From contig NC_081409.1 of the NCBI RefSeq assembly GCF_030272615.1, positions 911,922,340-911,986,339 on the forward strand: a stretch of DNA of 64,000 bases, read 5' to 3'. A program made the translations under genes and the position numbers. Positions within the stretch are counted from its first letter, which is position 1, and each line of letters begins with the position of its first letter. Below, in pieces: positions 24,033-35,005 of this stretch. Source of the DNA: Cryptomeria japonica. Its lineage: Eukaryota; Streptophyta; Pinopsida; Cupressales; Cupressaceae. Below the pieces are notes generated by a model. The model was not told where the DNA came from. It saw only the letters and a program-made list of their open reading frames with translations, and searched no databases.

Positions 24033-24540
24033 TGTGGTATGGTTAAAGAATGATGTTACCAGATTTTTGCGTTTTGCTATGTTCATCCCTAGCATGGGCA
24101 CATATGATGCATTGTACAACCAAGTCAAAAGCAATGTTAACTTACAAATGAATTGGCACTTTCAATTGGTCCTAAGACCAATTAATTCTAATGAATGTTA
24201 ATTTTATCACAAACTTTATTCATTAAGATCTCAAAATGTGTTTGGCAGCTTTGGAAACTTGAACAACACGATTACTCGCTCAACCTGTGGTATGGTTAAA
24301 GAATGATGTTACCAAGGTTTTTGCGTTTTGCTATGTTCATTCCTAGCATGGGCACATATGACGCATTGTACAACCGAGTCAAAAGGAATGTTTAACTTAC
24401 AAATGAATTGGCACTTTCAATAGGTCCTATGACCAATTAATTCTGAAGAATGTTAATTTTATCACAAACATTATTTATGAAGATCTCAAAATGTGTTTGG
24501 CAGCTTTGGAAACTTGAACAATGCGATTAGTCACTCAACC
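24033..24540. repeat. Tandem duplication, two copies of about 254 bp
   Basis: Copy one spans 24033-24285 and copy two 24286-24540. Both begin TGTGGTATGGTTAAAGAATG and end at CTCAACC, with about 15 differences between them. No coding sense was found in either. They lie just downstream of the polymerase gene's 3' end. Confidence 0.85.
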
Positions 24541-24715
24541 AAATTTTGCATCTCAAAATCCATATCTTACAAGCCGAACTGTCATATACATATTATACAT
24601 CTCCGAGAATCATACAATTTTTCATGGTTGGGATCTTTGTGATTTTGTACAATATGCACAAATTTTACATCAAAAAACTTATGAAGTTAATTGTAAGCAT
24701 CCAAATTATCACACA

Positions 24716-24721
24716 TTTATT
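24716..24721 (-). terminator. Candidate poly-A signal of the polymerase gene
   Basis: The minus strand reads AATAAA about 100 nt downstream of the stop codon at 24821-24823, a normal distance in plants. Confidence 0.45.
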
Positions 24722-24820
24722 TAAAGTGATCAACATCCTTTGGACATTTTGCCCTCTACGCATAATACAAGCACGTACATGTACGATGAAATTATATTCA
24801 TTACAATTGACTTTCCCTCA

Positions 24821-24919
24821 TCAAAGATTCCGTTCATTGGGTTCAAGCCAGGGAAATCCAAGATAATCAAAAACCTCTCTTTCTGTTTCGCATCGGACAC
24901 TTGAACTTGCCTTTGCAAC
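24821..24919 (-). CDS. POLL: DNA polymerase lambda, last exon
   Basis: Read on the minus strand after a TTTCTTGCAG acceptor, the exon gives 32 residues and a TGA in 33 exact codons. The sequence includes ETEREVFDYLGFPWLEP and ends NERNL. This is the extreme C-terminus of family X DNA polymerases: the TEKEVF...LG(F/L)P segment and final ERN/ERD are shared with Pol lambda and Pol beta. In plants the only family X polymerase I know is Pol lambda, which fills gaps in base excision repair and end joining in the nucleus. The splice phase agrees with the exon upstream. A longer unspliced minus-strand frame across the same bases is a shadow. Confidence 0.85.
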   Translation of the reverse strand, partial: VAKASSSVRCETEREVFDYLGFPWLEPNERNL

Positions 24920-25239
24920 CTGCAAGAAATATTGAATGCTGACCATGATTATACAGAGGTCTACATTTTCTGTATGACGCAAAAAATGATTTCACAAAAC
25001 AAAGTTTTACGATAAAACATACTTATACATCTTCATTAAAAGAAATGAAATTCATTGTGTAAAAATAAAGCTTTACTACTCTAGAAATGGATTCATATCC
25101 TAGAAACTCAAACGGCCACAAACTTTATTGCAGCTGAAACCTTATGTAATTCCACATGGCAATATATTTGGAATCCTTGAAGATTAACGTCCTACTACTA
25201 TACAAAAAAGATTTGCAGTCTTCAAGTTCAATGCTATAC
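24920..25239 (-). other. POLL: Intron between the last two polymerase exons
   Basis: It is 320 bp, with GT (25239-25238) and AG (24921-24920) borders on the minus strand, and phase 0 on both sides. Confidence 0.8.
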
Positions 25240-25321
25240 CTTTTTCCCCGCAGATTGTGTGACTGGGTAAAGGCCAGTATCATCAAGTTTGTAGCCTTTT
25301 TTATCTGCCAGGAGTCTCAAC
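25240..25321 (-). CDS. POLL: DNA polymerase lambda, penultimate exon
   Basis: The exon is 82 bp, with an AG acceptor (ATTTTTAG) and a GT donor after AAG. It starts with the last base of a codon and then encodes LRLLADKKGYKLDDTGLYP followed by VTQSAGKK. This matches the C-terminal palm/thumb region of Pol lambda, normally preceded by the GNDVLNRR motif. That preceding exon could not be found between 25322 and about 27000, so the next intron is long, or this is a duplicated gene fragment. Both visible exons have intact frames and splice sites. Confidence 0.85.
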
Positions 25322-26100
25322 CTAAAAATACATTGGATCCATGTGATTAGTGTTTGATCATAGCAAGAAAACTGATTGCAAGAAGAAAGTGATACAAAAG
25401 TGGAACACGTGGCTAAATTTTGTGATTTAGAGTTGCAAAGGATCTATGTAAAGTTGAGACGTCCCACATCTCTCTGTGGAATAGGGAATTTAAGATGCAC
25501 CACTCATTTTGCAAACAAATCAAGATGCTCCATCTCCAACAGGGATACTGATCTGTAAACTACTGGAGTTATTCCCCCAAGCAGTCACAAACTTACAGAC
25601 TTCATCTTTTTGACCCTACAAAATGCCTTCAAACAGACTATCCTCTAGCAAAAATAGAGTTCAAAGCAGTATAACATGTTCATTAAGTTTACATTAACAC
25701 GTAGAGCAGACAACAAAGATCAACAAATGCAAGAAAAACATGCAGCAGTGACTGAGAGACTCCATGCACCCTGGAGAAATCCTGAATAGGCAAAACTCCA
25801 GCAAGAATAAGCTCAAAAGCTTCTCAATCTATTATCTCCAAGACTCATACAAGTGCGTACATGCCTCTAGGGAAACAAAGAGCACACATACACCAAGCTC
25901 TCAACACCCACATCTTGTCCTTGCACCAAATAAGCATGCATCTCTGCCGCTACAACAGTCAAAATGAACAATAACACGAAGGATTTGACAGGACCAACAC
26001 CTTAAACATCTTTCACAAAGCATATATAGACTTAAATTAGCAATCCCATTAGGATTTAGTGGACCAAATAGTTAGTAATAAAGCTCGTAGATAGTGCAAG
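25322..26100 (-). other. Presumed polymerase intron (or upstream flank), nothing recognised
   Basis: No upstream polymerase exon, promoter or element boundary was recognised here. The sequence is ordinary AT-rich DNA. Confidence 0.4.
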
Positions 26101-26881
26101 CAGTTACAGTGTAGAAGGCAGTTAATTTATTTAATTTATATTCCTGCCACTTTGTAAACAGTATAAATGTCTTTTTGCACTTTAGTATCATCAATCAATG
26201 GTAATTCTTATCCTTACATTATGTAAAAATTATTGTTCACCAAGTATTGTGATTGTTAATTCAAAATTCAATGTTTATTCGCTCAGTAGAATTTATTATG
26301 CCTATCTTTCTGATAAATGTTTACTTCAAATGTCTGGTTATATATGTTAAGGGTTAAATTGCTTTGGTGAATTTGCAAGCTTTGTATTGAGAGTTAGCTC
26401 AAAGGTGTAAATAGCGGCTTTGAACTAAATCCTACATTCAATTTACCACATTTTTCATGTTTAAGCGTTAGCCTATTCAACTCTATATGTGTACTTGTAT
26501 TGTTCAAAATCCATATTTAAATGAACAATGCAACTATCGAGTCTAAGGAATTGTTTTTTGCCAAAAAGCATAAAATTCTTTGCCTAGTGTTGAAAGAGCA
26601 TCTTAGCTTTTACCTTAGGCAAAACCCAAAGATATACATTTATATTTTATTCAACATGAATGCAAACAACCTCAAAAATCATTGTAAAGATTGTAAATTG
26701 CAAGCACATATTGTCTGGTTTAGGTTATTTTTTATTTATTAATGATATCAGTTTTCCAGAAATTCAGCATTGATTATTTTTTATTTTACTAGTAGTTTCC
26801 CCTTCTAATCCAAAGAGCAATATTTTTGCACATCTATTTCATTGTGTGTAACATTGAAAGTTGTGAATTAAAGCACTAACA
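26100..26881 (+). mobile_element. 3' part of an LTR (start not found)
   Basis: A TATA-like box (GTATAAATG, 26161-26169) is followed by about 700 bp of R-U5-like sequence that ends CACTAACA at 26881. Directly after it come TTTTTGGCAACTC (PBS-like) and a gag start. The LTR's 5' boundary was not located, so this is inferred from its 3' end and what follows. Confidence 0.4.
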
Positions 26882-26886
26882 GTTTT

Positions 26887-26895
26887 TGGCAACTC
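26887..26895 (+). other. PBS-like sequence
   Basis: TGGCAACTC stands five bases after the inferred LTR end. It resembles the first bases of the PBS at 6586 but the match is short. Confidence 0.35.
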
Positions 26896-27008
26896 AACAA
26901 GAGAACTACATAAGAATACCATCTTGTCCATCAAGTCATTCCCATTTGGCACAATTGTTTTAGAGTGTACAATTTTTTTCAGATTGAAAAGAAGAATCAC
27001 TACAAGCT

Positions 27009-27790
27009 ATGGCTAATAATGTGGATAATCCCATCAACAGCCCATGGGGAAATTGGATTAATTTGTTGGCATCGATAGAAAATCATGAGCTTTCTCATGG
27101 ATCAAGTAAAATTTTTCCCAAGTTCTAGGGTGATAGCAAGTAGGAAGTGTTGGTCTAATTGACTTGTCCCTTGAGCCGTGCTCCCTCTTTCACCTATGCC
27201 CAATAATCTCTCAAATAACTTAAATCTTCTGCAGCATTCCAACTCTTCTTCTCAAGACAGTGAATTTGCACCTTGTCTCACTATCTCATTCTCCAATTGT
27301 GATGACCTCAATCCGCAAGATCAACCTACCGGGGACACACCATTGTCATCTAATGTCATTTTGCTACATTTCTCCCAAGATGGTCTAATGGATCCCACTT
27401 ACCCAGCTAGGGATGGCATCACACCTTTACACTTTGTAGTGGCATCCATTGCTCACTGACCACTCGTCGTTCCTTCCTCTTCATTGGTTGACCCAAGCAT
27501 GATCTCTTTTGGGGATTTAGTTGATTCCTTCCAACCTTCTCACACTATTCGACGTAATAATTTGTCCCCAAAAATAATTCACGATTGGCAAGACAAGTTA
27601 GTTGATTGCCAACCTCTAGCTTGCATCCAATGCTCATGTACCACTCATTGCTCCTTGCTCTTCGTTGTTGACCCAAGCATGATCCCTTTTGTGGATTCAG
27701 CCGATTCCTTCCAACCTTCTCACACAATTTGATGTAAATAATTTGTCCCAAAAAATAATTAATGATTGGCAAAACAAGTTGATTCCCAAC
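27009..27790 (+). pseudogene. Decayed gag remnant
   Basis: The ATG at 27009 opens a peptide with SPWGNWINLL and a KIFPKF-stop-GD segment, parallel to the PWGN and KNFPKF motifs of the gag ORF at 6713. The stops inside it are TAG. The following open stretches (27178-27459, 27484-27732) are serine/proline rich and recognised only by position. A 180 bp tandem duplication lies within. Beyond it the element is interrupted by two LTR units at 27959 and 30001, and its continuation (29906-30000, 35006-35380) has no recognisable domain. Confidence 0.5.
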
Positions 27791-27811
27791 CTCTCTAGCC
27801 TATAGATTGAA
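27452..27811. repeat. 180 bp tandem duplication inside the gag remnant
   Basis: The sequence GTTGACCCAAGCATGAT occurs at 27487 and 27667, and the flanking sequence matches over the whole 180 bp with some differences. The unit limits are approximate. Confidence 0.7.
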
Positions 27812-28480
27812 CCTTTAGCTTGGAATTTCCTCAAAAGGTGTTTAGGCTTTGCTATTACCCTATAATTAATTCCTCTCTTGCACTTTCTTATTGAAATGGA
27901 GAATGTCCTAAGACCTCTGCAAAATAATTTAAGGCATGCAAAACCCCCTATGCATAACTGTAATGTCCCCTTCTTAGTGAGGAGAATTTCAGTGGGCCAT
28001 TAGCCTATTCCGGAGACCCGTAGGCTAATTGAAAGAAGAAATTAGGGTTTCCTACTTTGAGGGGGTATGACATGCATTCTGTTCCGAAGAGAATTTTGGA
28101 CTTACTATTTTTAGTGTCATATTTGACAGTTCCATTTTTAGCAGTTCAGTATTGAACCCCGACACACTTTAGTTTGATGGTTTGCAGCGCCACAATTCAT
28201 GGTTCGATTTGGCCTTATCAATAATTGATTTACAAGTGAATTTTTAAATATTAATACTTTATATTAAAGTTTAATATTTTCCTAAGTCAGTTGGCGATAA
28301 AAAGGAAGAGGAATATTTCATGTTTTAATGTTTTTCTATGTGCAAAAGTGTTCACCTTAGAAAAGTACGAACTTGTGCCTAGACAAGGGGATGCCAAAGT
28401 CATATGGTGACTTGAAATGAAATTCAAATGAGGGTTTAAGAATTTAAGCGCCATTTGAAGATGAATTTGAATCTCAAAGT

Positions 28481-28490
28481 CTATAAATAC
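28481..28490 (+). promoter_or_regulatory. TATA box of the solo LTR
   Basis: CTATAAATAC, about 520 bp into the LTR, on the strand set by the LTR orientation. Confidence 0.6.
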
Positions 28491-29284
28491 GAGAGCTTGG
28501 CCTCTCATTTGCCATCCATGAATGAAAATATAACGAAGTGCTGTCGAAATTTTCATTGAGCTTCAGGTAAAGCATACCTCCTAGTATTTGCTGGATTTCT
28601 TGCTCGCGAGATAGCAACTAATCGAGCTTGAGACCTCTCTTCATTCAGGAGAGCGGATTGAAGGACAAAGATGAAGATTTGTGTTTCTTTTTCAGAAGTG
28701 TGGAGTGTTTTCTGAGTTTTTTTATGTTGCTGGTTTGTGTGTGCTGAAGGTGTTTTTTGCTCGTGGCTCCTTGTGTGCTAGACGCGTGGTTCTGGGTATT
28801 GGCTCCATCTATTCCTACCCCTTGGGCGATGAAGTTCACCAATTTGTAGCATGTAAAACGCTGATTTGGATTTTTGGTAGCAAGTTGAACTTTCCAGCAG
28901 GGTTGTACCTTTCCTTGGATGCCTCGGGTTGCGTGCCGACTGTTTGTGGTGTTCGCAGTGCAGGTTTGAGGTTCTGTTTATGTCGTCTATGTTATATCTC
29001 TCATTTTCTTTTGATTTTGTGCAATTCAGAGTTGATTTGGAGAAGTTATGAACAATTTGGGGTGTCCATAGCTTGCTGGTCTGTGTGTTTTTGATGCGTG
29101 TTAGTGATTTTCAGAATTGCAAAGTTGTGAATAAGGAGAGTTTTTGGGTGTGAGTAGTTTATGTTGGATGGGGAGTGATTTTCTATTGTTGCTACAGATG
29201 TAGAACTTGTTATCAGCACTTGATTCTTCATTCTATATGTTTGTAATGCTGGTAGTAGTACTAACAACAATTTCTTGATCTCTC

Positions 29285-29690
29285 CTAGTCCCACTGCATA
29301 AGTGGTAGAGGCTAGCCTTGCCGCCTAGTTTGGACAGTGAATTTAGTAATTGTAATCCATGTTTGCATTGTAAAGTTGATTAGTACTACTAACAACTATA
29401 TTTTGGATTGTTGTTATTTGGCCCACTGCATAAGTGGAAGAGGCAGGCTTGTCGCCTTCTTATATATTGTAACATTGTCCTCCCGCTGAATAAGCGGTTG
29501 AGTTGATTGTAATGTTGTCCTCCCGCTGAATAAGCGATGGAGTTGATAGTAAATTTCATTTCTAGTCCTCCCACTGCATAGGCGGTAGAGTGATTGTTCT
29601 TCAGTTTCTTGTATCATCCTTGGCTGGTTTACCACCAAGTGATCTTCAATATTCTCCATATCCCGCTGAAAAGTGGAAGGGGCTGGCTTG
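29285..29690. repeat. Six dispersed small hairpins in the solo LTR R-U5
   Basis: Variants of CCCGCTGAATAAGCGG (also CCCACTGCATAAGTGG) occur about six times, each followed by a GTAGAG/GTTGAG-type tail and often a CTTGCCGCC box. CCGCT pairs with AGCGG and the alternative CCACT pairs with AGTGG, so arm changes are matched. Confidence 0.75.
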
Positions 29691-30883
29691 CTGCCCAGAT
29701 ATTGTAAGAAGTTTTCAGTTTGCATCTAACGATCCCCTATGCACTATATGTTCTCACCCTCCCAGATTGGGCTCTTGGTGATCAAAAGGTGTTAGGGTTG
29801 CTTTCCGCAAGATTTAAGATTTTAGTTCTAACCCTAACAGGTGTTTGTATTGCTTGCAAATCTGAAAAAATAATTGGAAAAAATTAAGGGGAATATTACA
29901 ATAACATTCCTTGTGCTAAACTTGTCACCTTCAAAGTTTCAAACAACTAAGTAGACGAAGGCAATGCCACCATCATCTTAAACAAAGATGATTATGTAGC
30001 TGTTGATGTGTTTTTCATGCACATGCGAACACAGAATAAAATACCTAAAGGTACCTTATCCTCTCTTGAGCAAAGTTTCCCGACTGCTGAAGATCTCGCC
30101 GAAGGATCAGTCGAGGCAACTCCAAGGTTCTTGTATGTAGGTTCTCTACTCGTGGATAAGCTCTTTGTGGTATGATGTGATTTTGTTGGAATCACAAGGG
30201 GACTTACACTTGATGACTAAACGTCTGATTTGCTGGAATCACAAGTCCTATTTACTAACTGGAAGACAAACAAATGGCAAAAGATGCAGGGTTCAGGAAG
30301 TCTACTCTACTACCTAGAATGCGAGAAGATGGATGAATGACTAGGTGGAGTCCTACTGGGTTGGGTCTCACCATCAGGCTTGAACAATTCAACACTAGCT
30401 CAATGCGATCTTCTAAGGGGTGCTTTCAATATGTTCAAATCGTACACCATCAGACACTGATCACCATTCAAGATAATGCATGAACAATAGACGTGCAACG
30501 ACTTAAGATTAAGCTCATTTTATTCCAATTGACCACGCAAGGCGCACTTACCATCAGCAAGAGGCTAGTGGTTTGGATTAGACGGATTCCACACAGGTGC
30601 ATTCAACAATTTTCTTCATTCAATCTAATCATCTACCATCTAGAATTGAAGATTCAACAAGAAACCATGCATATTGCAAGAAACGACACACTTCACCATA
30701 ACTTCAATGAAAATGGAGCTTATTTACAATCAATGGCAACAATTTCTTGCCTTGTCCTCCTATTCTACTCTAACTGCTATTCTATTTGCTATTAATCATT
30801 AGCTATTCTAACCTCTATGAACTAACTATTCACCTTCTAACTATTAATGACTAACTATTAGCCTTTACAAATGAGGAGCCAGG

Positions 30884-30893
30884 GCTTATATAG
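30884..30893 (-). promoter_or_regulatory. TATA box of the 5.0 kb LTR unit
   Basis: The minus strand reads CTATATAAGC within a GC-richer context, matching the TATA placement of other LTRs in this window. Confidence 0.65.
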
Positions 30894-31184
30894 TGCCCTC
30901 AATACAATTCGATGGCTCAGATCAATTTGAGATCAATGGCCAAGATTTTACAATAAAACCCTAATTAGGGTTTGTTACAACAAACTTAATTCTGACCAAT
31001 GAAATAATTGCATTATTTGGACACATGTCTTCTCTGGAATATTTGACCAATGGATAGCCGGGGTAGGTACATCGAAGTTAGTGCCATCTTTGATGAGTCA
31101 GGTACATTGAATCTGGACACGCTGAGGTGGACCAATCCGACTGGAGGAGTGATGACTGAGATGCCACCTTGTCTTTCCTTCAAA

Positions 31185-31275
31185 TGTTGGACTGGAAGAG
31201 GTCGTCCTTGATGAGGCTGGGATGGAGAAGGTCGTCCTTGTTGATGCTGGGCTGGAGAAAGTCGTCCTTGTCCTG
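31185..31275. repeat. ~30 bp tandem repeat near the LTR promoter
   Basis: Three units contain GGTCGTCCTTG or AGTCGTCCTTG plus a GCTGG(G)CTGGAG segment. They lie about 300 bp upstream of the minus-strand TATA box. Confidence 0.7.
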
Positions 31276-31430
31276 GCCTGGTCTTCTTTCATCTGCCAAA
31301 ACAAACCAAAAGATGATTAAGGACACATAATAAATTCATTTCAACATAGCATTTCCTACCTTAAATCATCAACAAGAAGATATCAAAATGAAGTTTGCTT
31401 AAAATCCTTTCCAAGGACAGGCTCCATAAG

Positions 31431-34420
31431 AATTTCGCCCTGGACCCTTTGGAAGGGTCAGGGGCGAATTTTGCATTCCTGGCTTAAATTCTTCTCACCT
31501 TGTGATCATACTTTCTTAGATACATGCCCAAGGAAGTCCTCATTCTCAACCAACACCAAGCTTGATGTAAATTTGGGGCAAAAATGGAGGTTTTAAGAAT
31601 TTCGCTCTAGACCCTTTAAGGGTCAGGAGCGAAATTCCAATTTTAGCTCAATATTTGCATCTTTGGTGGATAAACATCTTTCCAAGGCATTCCAAATAGC
31701 TTCTCTCACCCTAGTCTAGGCCTGACTTAGCACAAAATTTGGAGAAAAGGATGGTTTTAGCGTTTTTCGCTATGGACCCTTTGGAAGGGTCAGAAGCGAT
31801 TTTCAAGTTTTGAGCATATTCCTCCATCCTTTCAACTTCAATTCTCCTCCAAGACTAAGGACACATTGCCTCACTCCTATCTAGGCCATAAAAATCAAAA
31901 TTTCAACTTGTCTTGCAAAGAAAGTAGGTGATCCTAGGATTTTCGCTCTGGACCCTTTGGAAGGGTCAGGAGCGAAATCCTCGGTTTGGGCTAATTTCCA
32001 TCATTTTCAACACCAACTAACTTCAAAAGGCAAGAACATGTCTCCTCGCACCCATCCAAGCCATGAAAACCTAACGTTTGACTAGACTTGCAAGGAAAAT
32101 AGGTGGTTTTAAGATTTTCGCTCTGGACCCTTTGGAAGGGCCAGGAGCGAAAATCACCTTTTGGCTCAATTCCTTCAAGTTTGATAATCATTGTTAAGTC
32201 AAAGTCATTCCTGAGGACCTCTCCCATCAAAACTCACCTTAGTCAGCACTTGGCTTGGCACAAATTTGGGAAAAAAGGTGATTTAGAGAAAATTCACTCT
32301 GGACCCTTTGGAAGGGTCAAGAGCGAATTTCTTAATTTAGGCTTATTCCTCCATCATTTCAAGTTGCACTCACCTCAAAAGGCTAGAAAACAATTCTCCT
32401 CTCAACGTCCAACCCAAGTTTAACTTGATTTTGCAAGGCAAAATAGGTGATTTTAAGATTTTCGTCTTGGACCCTTTGGAAGGGTCAGGTGCGAATTTCC
32501 TCCTCTGGCCTAAAATCATCATTCCTGGAGACAACAATCAACTCAAGGGCAATCTTAAGGGCATCTTTCACCTTGGTCTAGGCATAGCTTAGCATAAATT
32601 TGAAAGGAATAGGTAGATTTTAGGTTTTTCGCTCTGGGCCCTTTGGAAGGGTTAGGAGCAAAAATCTTGTTTTAGGGCTATTTTGCCATCCTTTCAACTT
32701 CAAATTACCTCCAAGACTTAGAACATCTTGCCTCACTCCTCTCCAGGGTATAAAAACCAAAATCTTGACTTGATTTGCAAGGAAAAAAGGGTGATCTTAA
32801 GAATTTCGCTCTAGACCCTTTGGAAGGCTCAGGAGCGAAAATCTCATTTGGCTTCAAAATTTGCATTCTTGGTGACCAAAATCCACTCCAAAGCAATCCA
32901 AATGACCTCTCTCATGCTTGTCCAAGCTTGGCTTTGTTCAAAATTTGGAAGAAAAGATGATTTTAAGGATTTTCGATCTGGACCCTTTGGAAGGGTCAGG
33001 AGCGAAAATCTCTTTTAGGCTCAATTCCTTCATCTTTCATGGTCTCTAGCAACTTAAAGTCACTCTTAAGGGCAACTTCCTCTTGGTTTTGCCTTATCCC
33101 ACACTTGACCTAGCAAAAACTTGATAGCAAAAAGAAGTTTTGAGAAAATTCGCTCTCGACCCTTTGGAAGGGTCAGGAGCGAAATTTTCATTCTTGACCA
33201 AAAATCATTATTTTTTCAACTTGAAACTTCTTTGCAAGGTACGATTTCATCTTTCATTGCCCTAAGAACAAGGTTTCATGTCCAAGAAAGGTCAAAAAAG
33301 TAGGCTAATAAGGAATTTCACTCTGGACCCTTTGGAAGCGTCAGGAGCGAAATTCACTTTCCTGGCTAGAATCCTTCATTTTCATAACTTCCAAACATTC
33401 TCAAAGGCTAAATCATACTCATTCTTCTTCTCATCATGTCTTGGTCATCAAGATTTGGCTAAATAAGGAAAGAAATGCCTCTTAGAGAGATTTTCGCTCT
33501 GGACCCTTTGGAAGGGTCAGGAGCGAAAATCTTAACTTGGGCTAGATTCTTCATTTCTCCCTTTCAAAACGACCTCAAGAGGCAAAGACAAGTTCTTTCT
33601 CTTCCATCCACATCATAACAAATCAAAACTTGATCTTCTTCATTGCAAAAATAAGAGCTTTTAGGAATTTCGCTCTGGACCCTTTGGAAGGGTCAGGAGC
33701 GAAATTCCAATTTTGGTCCAAAATCCTTCATTTCTCAACGCTTTCAAACACTTAAAAAGGCAACAAGAATGTCCATCCTTCCTTCCAAGATACCCTGGAA
33801 ATAAAAAATTAGTCAAACTTAGGAGGAAATGAGCTTTAAGAAGATTTTCGCTCTGGACCCTTTGGAAGGGTCATGAGCGAAAATCTCATTCTAGGCTAGA
33901 TTACTCACTTTTCAAACTTCGAACCACCTCAAGAAGCAAACTTAGATCATTTTCCACCTGAGGAAGAAGGTTTCAAGGTCAAACAAGGTAGCAAATGAAG
34001 TTTATGATGAATTTCGCTCTAGACCCTTTGGAAGGGTCAGGAGCGAAATTCTCCTTTAGGCCAAAATCTTGTTCTTCAAAATCAATCAAACTCCCTCTCA
34101 AGGCAAAAACATACCCATTCATCTCCCATCAAGCCAACGCCTAGCCAAAATAAGGAGGAAAACAAGAGTTATAAAGATTTTCGCTCTAGACCCTTTGGAA
34201 GGGTCAAGAGCGAAATTCCTAATCTTGGCCAAGATCCTGACTTCATTTTCACATTTCTTCATTCAAACAAGCGTTTTTACCTTCATTCAAGCCTATGAAT
34301 GCATTAGTTGTAGGTTTTGGTCAAAGTAGAATGTCTTATGGAGAATTTCGCTCTGGACCCTTTGGAAGGGCCAGGTTTGAAATTCGCTTTGGACCCTTTG
34401 GAAGGGTCAAGAGCGAAATT
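31431..34420. repeat. Tandem array of ~19 hairpin-bearing monomers, period ~171 bp
   Basis: Hairpins begin near 31431, 31597, 31768, 31928, 32111, 32287, 32458, 32624, 32801, 32969, 33143, 33313, 33488, 33664, 33843, 34010, 34174, 34343 and 34380. Spacing is 160-183 bp except for the last pair. Each hairpin has outer arms such as GATTTTCGCTC / GAGCGAAAATC, inner arms GACCCTT / AAGGGTC and the loop TGG. The sequence between hairpins is a degenerate repeat with recurring CTCACCT, GGCTTG and GGTGATTTTAAG blocks. Open frames crossing the array are by-products of the repeat. Confidence 0.9.
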
Positions 34421-34579
34421 TGACATTTTGGACTCTCCGTCAGGATCATTTTATGGAATATAATATTTAAGTATAAGTGAAGTTATATTCCATATATACT
34501 TTTAGGATGTTTGAGAGTGGTTTCGGACCTCCAGGAGTTATATTGCAAAATCTAGTTTTTGGAGGATGCTTCAGTTTTC

Positions 34580-34680
34580 CAGACTTAGTCAAATTTCAAG
34601 ATCAGGACATTCCAAACTTAGCCAAATTTCAGGATCAGGGCATTCCAGACTTAGCCAAATTTCAGGGCATTTGAAGATCA
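34580..34680. repeat. ~33 bp tandem repeat, three copies
   Basis: CAGACTTAGTCAAATTTCA and close variants recur three times with the linker GATCAGGGCATTC. It lies at the distal U3 end of the 5.0 kb unit. Confidence 0.75.
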
Positions 34681-35005
34681 GGATGACATTCCAGACTTCA
34701 TCACTCACCAACTCGACCTAGCTCAGACCTTCAAGAATGATACCCACTCACATAGCAAGACACAATTAGCAACAAGAGCAAAACCAGGCCCTAAGGAAGA
34801 CTCTCAAAGAAATCCTAACCTGGAGCACCTGCTGACTCCCCTAGCTCAAGCAAAGCCTACCATCCTATTGATCCCCTTGACAGCACTCATCCTGCAAAGG
34901 CTAACAGACAAAACCCTAAAAGACCTAGAAAACAAACCCTAGAAAGCAAAAAGCAGGGGTCCCCATTTGCACTGGGGCGATGTGTGAATACGTCACAACA
35001 GTAGC

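Larger units (their letters stand above)
27959..29900 (+). mobile_element. Solo LTR, family with TGTAATGTCCCC ends, plus orientation
   Basis: It begins TGTAATGTCCCC, ends GAATATTACA and is flanked by a perfect 5 bp duplication ATAAC (27954-27958 and 29901-29905). A TATA box CTATAAATAC lies at 28481-28490, giving a U3 of about 0.55 kb and an R-U5 of about 1.4 kb. No internal region or second LTR exists between the duplications. The 5' end is homologous to the element at 38986-40503 read on the other strand (shared ATTAGCCTATT...GTAGGCTAAT). R-U5 holds repeated hairpins (29285-29690). Confidence 0.85.
30001..35000 (-). mobile_element. 5.0 kb LTR-like unit with hairpin satellite array (probable solo LTR)
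   Basis: The unit starts TGTTGATG, ends CACAACA and is flanked by a perfect 5 bp duplication GTAGC (29996-30000 and 35001-35005). A strong TATA box lies on the minus strand (CTATATAAGC, about 30893-30884). Read on that strand, U3 is about 4.1 kb and R-U5 about 0.86 kb. No second LTR, PBS, gag or pol is visible. It holds the ~171 bp hairpin array (31431-34420), a three-copy 33 bp repeat and a three-copy ~30 bp repeat near the promoter. Confidence 0.8.

Noticed and set aside
24730-24918. 62-codon unspliced ORF on the minus strand over the polymerase exon
   Set aside because: It is in a different frame from the polymerase C-terminus and starts at an internal ATG. The spliced frame matches a known protein end.
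32103-34329. Open frames of 60-106 codons across the hairpin array
   Set aside because: They share peptides such as LDPLEGSG only because they all translate the same hairpin. Frames change from monomer to monomer and no long frame forms.
31431-34420. CRISPR-like pattern: conserved palindromic repeats separated by variable spacers
   Set aside because: The context is a eukaryotic LTR. The spacers (~130 bp) are themselves related to one another, and no cas genes exist. It is a tandem array of hairpin monomers.
34911-34945. AAACCCTA-like motifs suggesting telomeric repeat
   Set aside because: Only two isolated copies within an LTR; no tandem telomere array.
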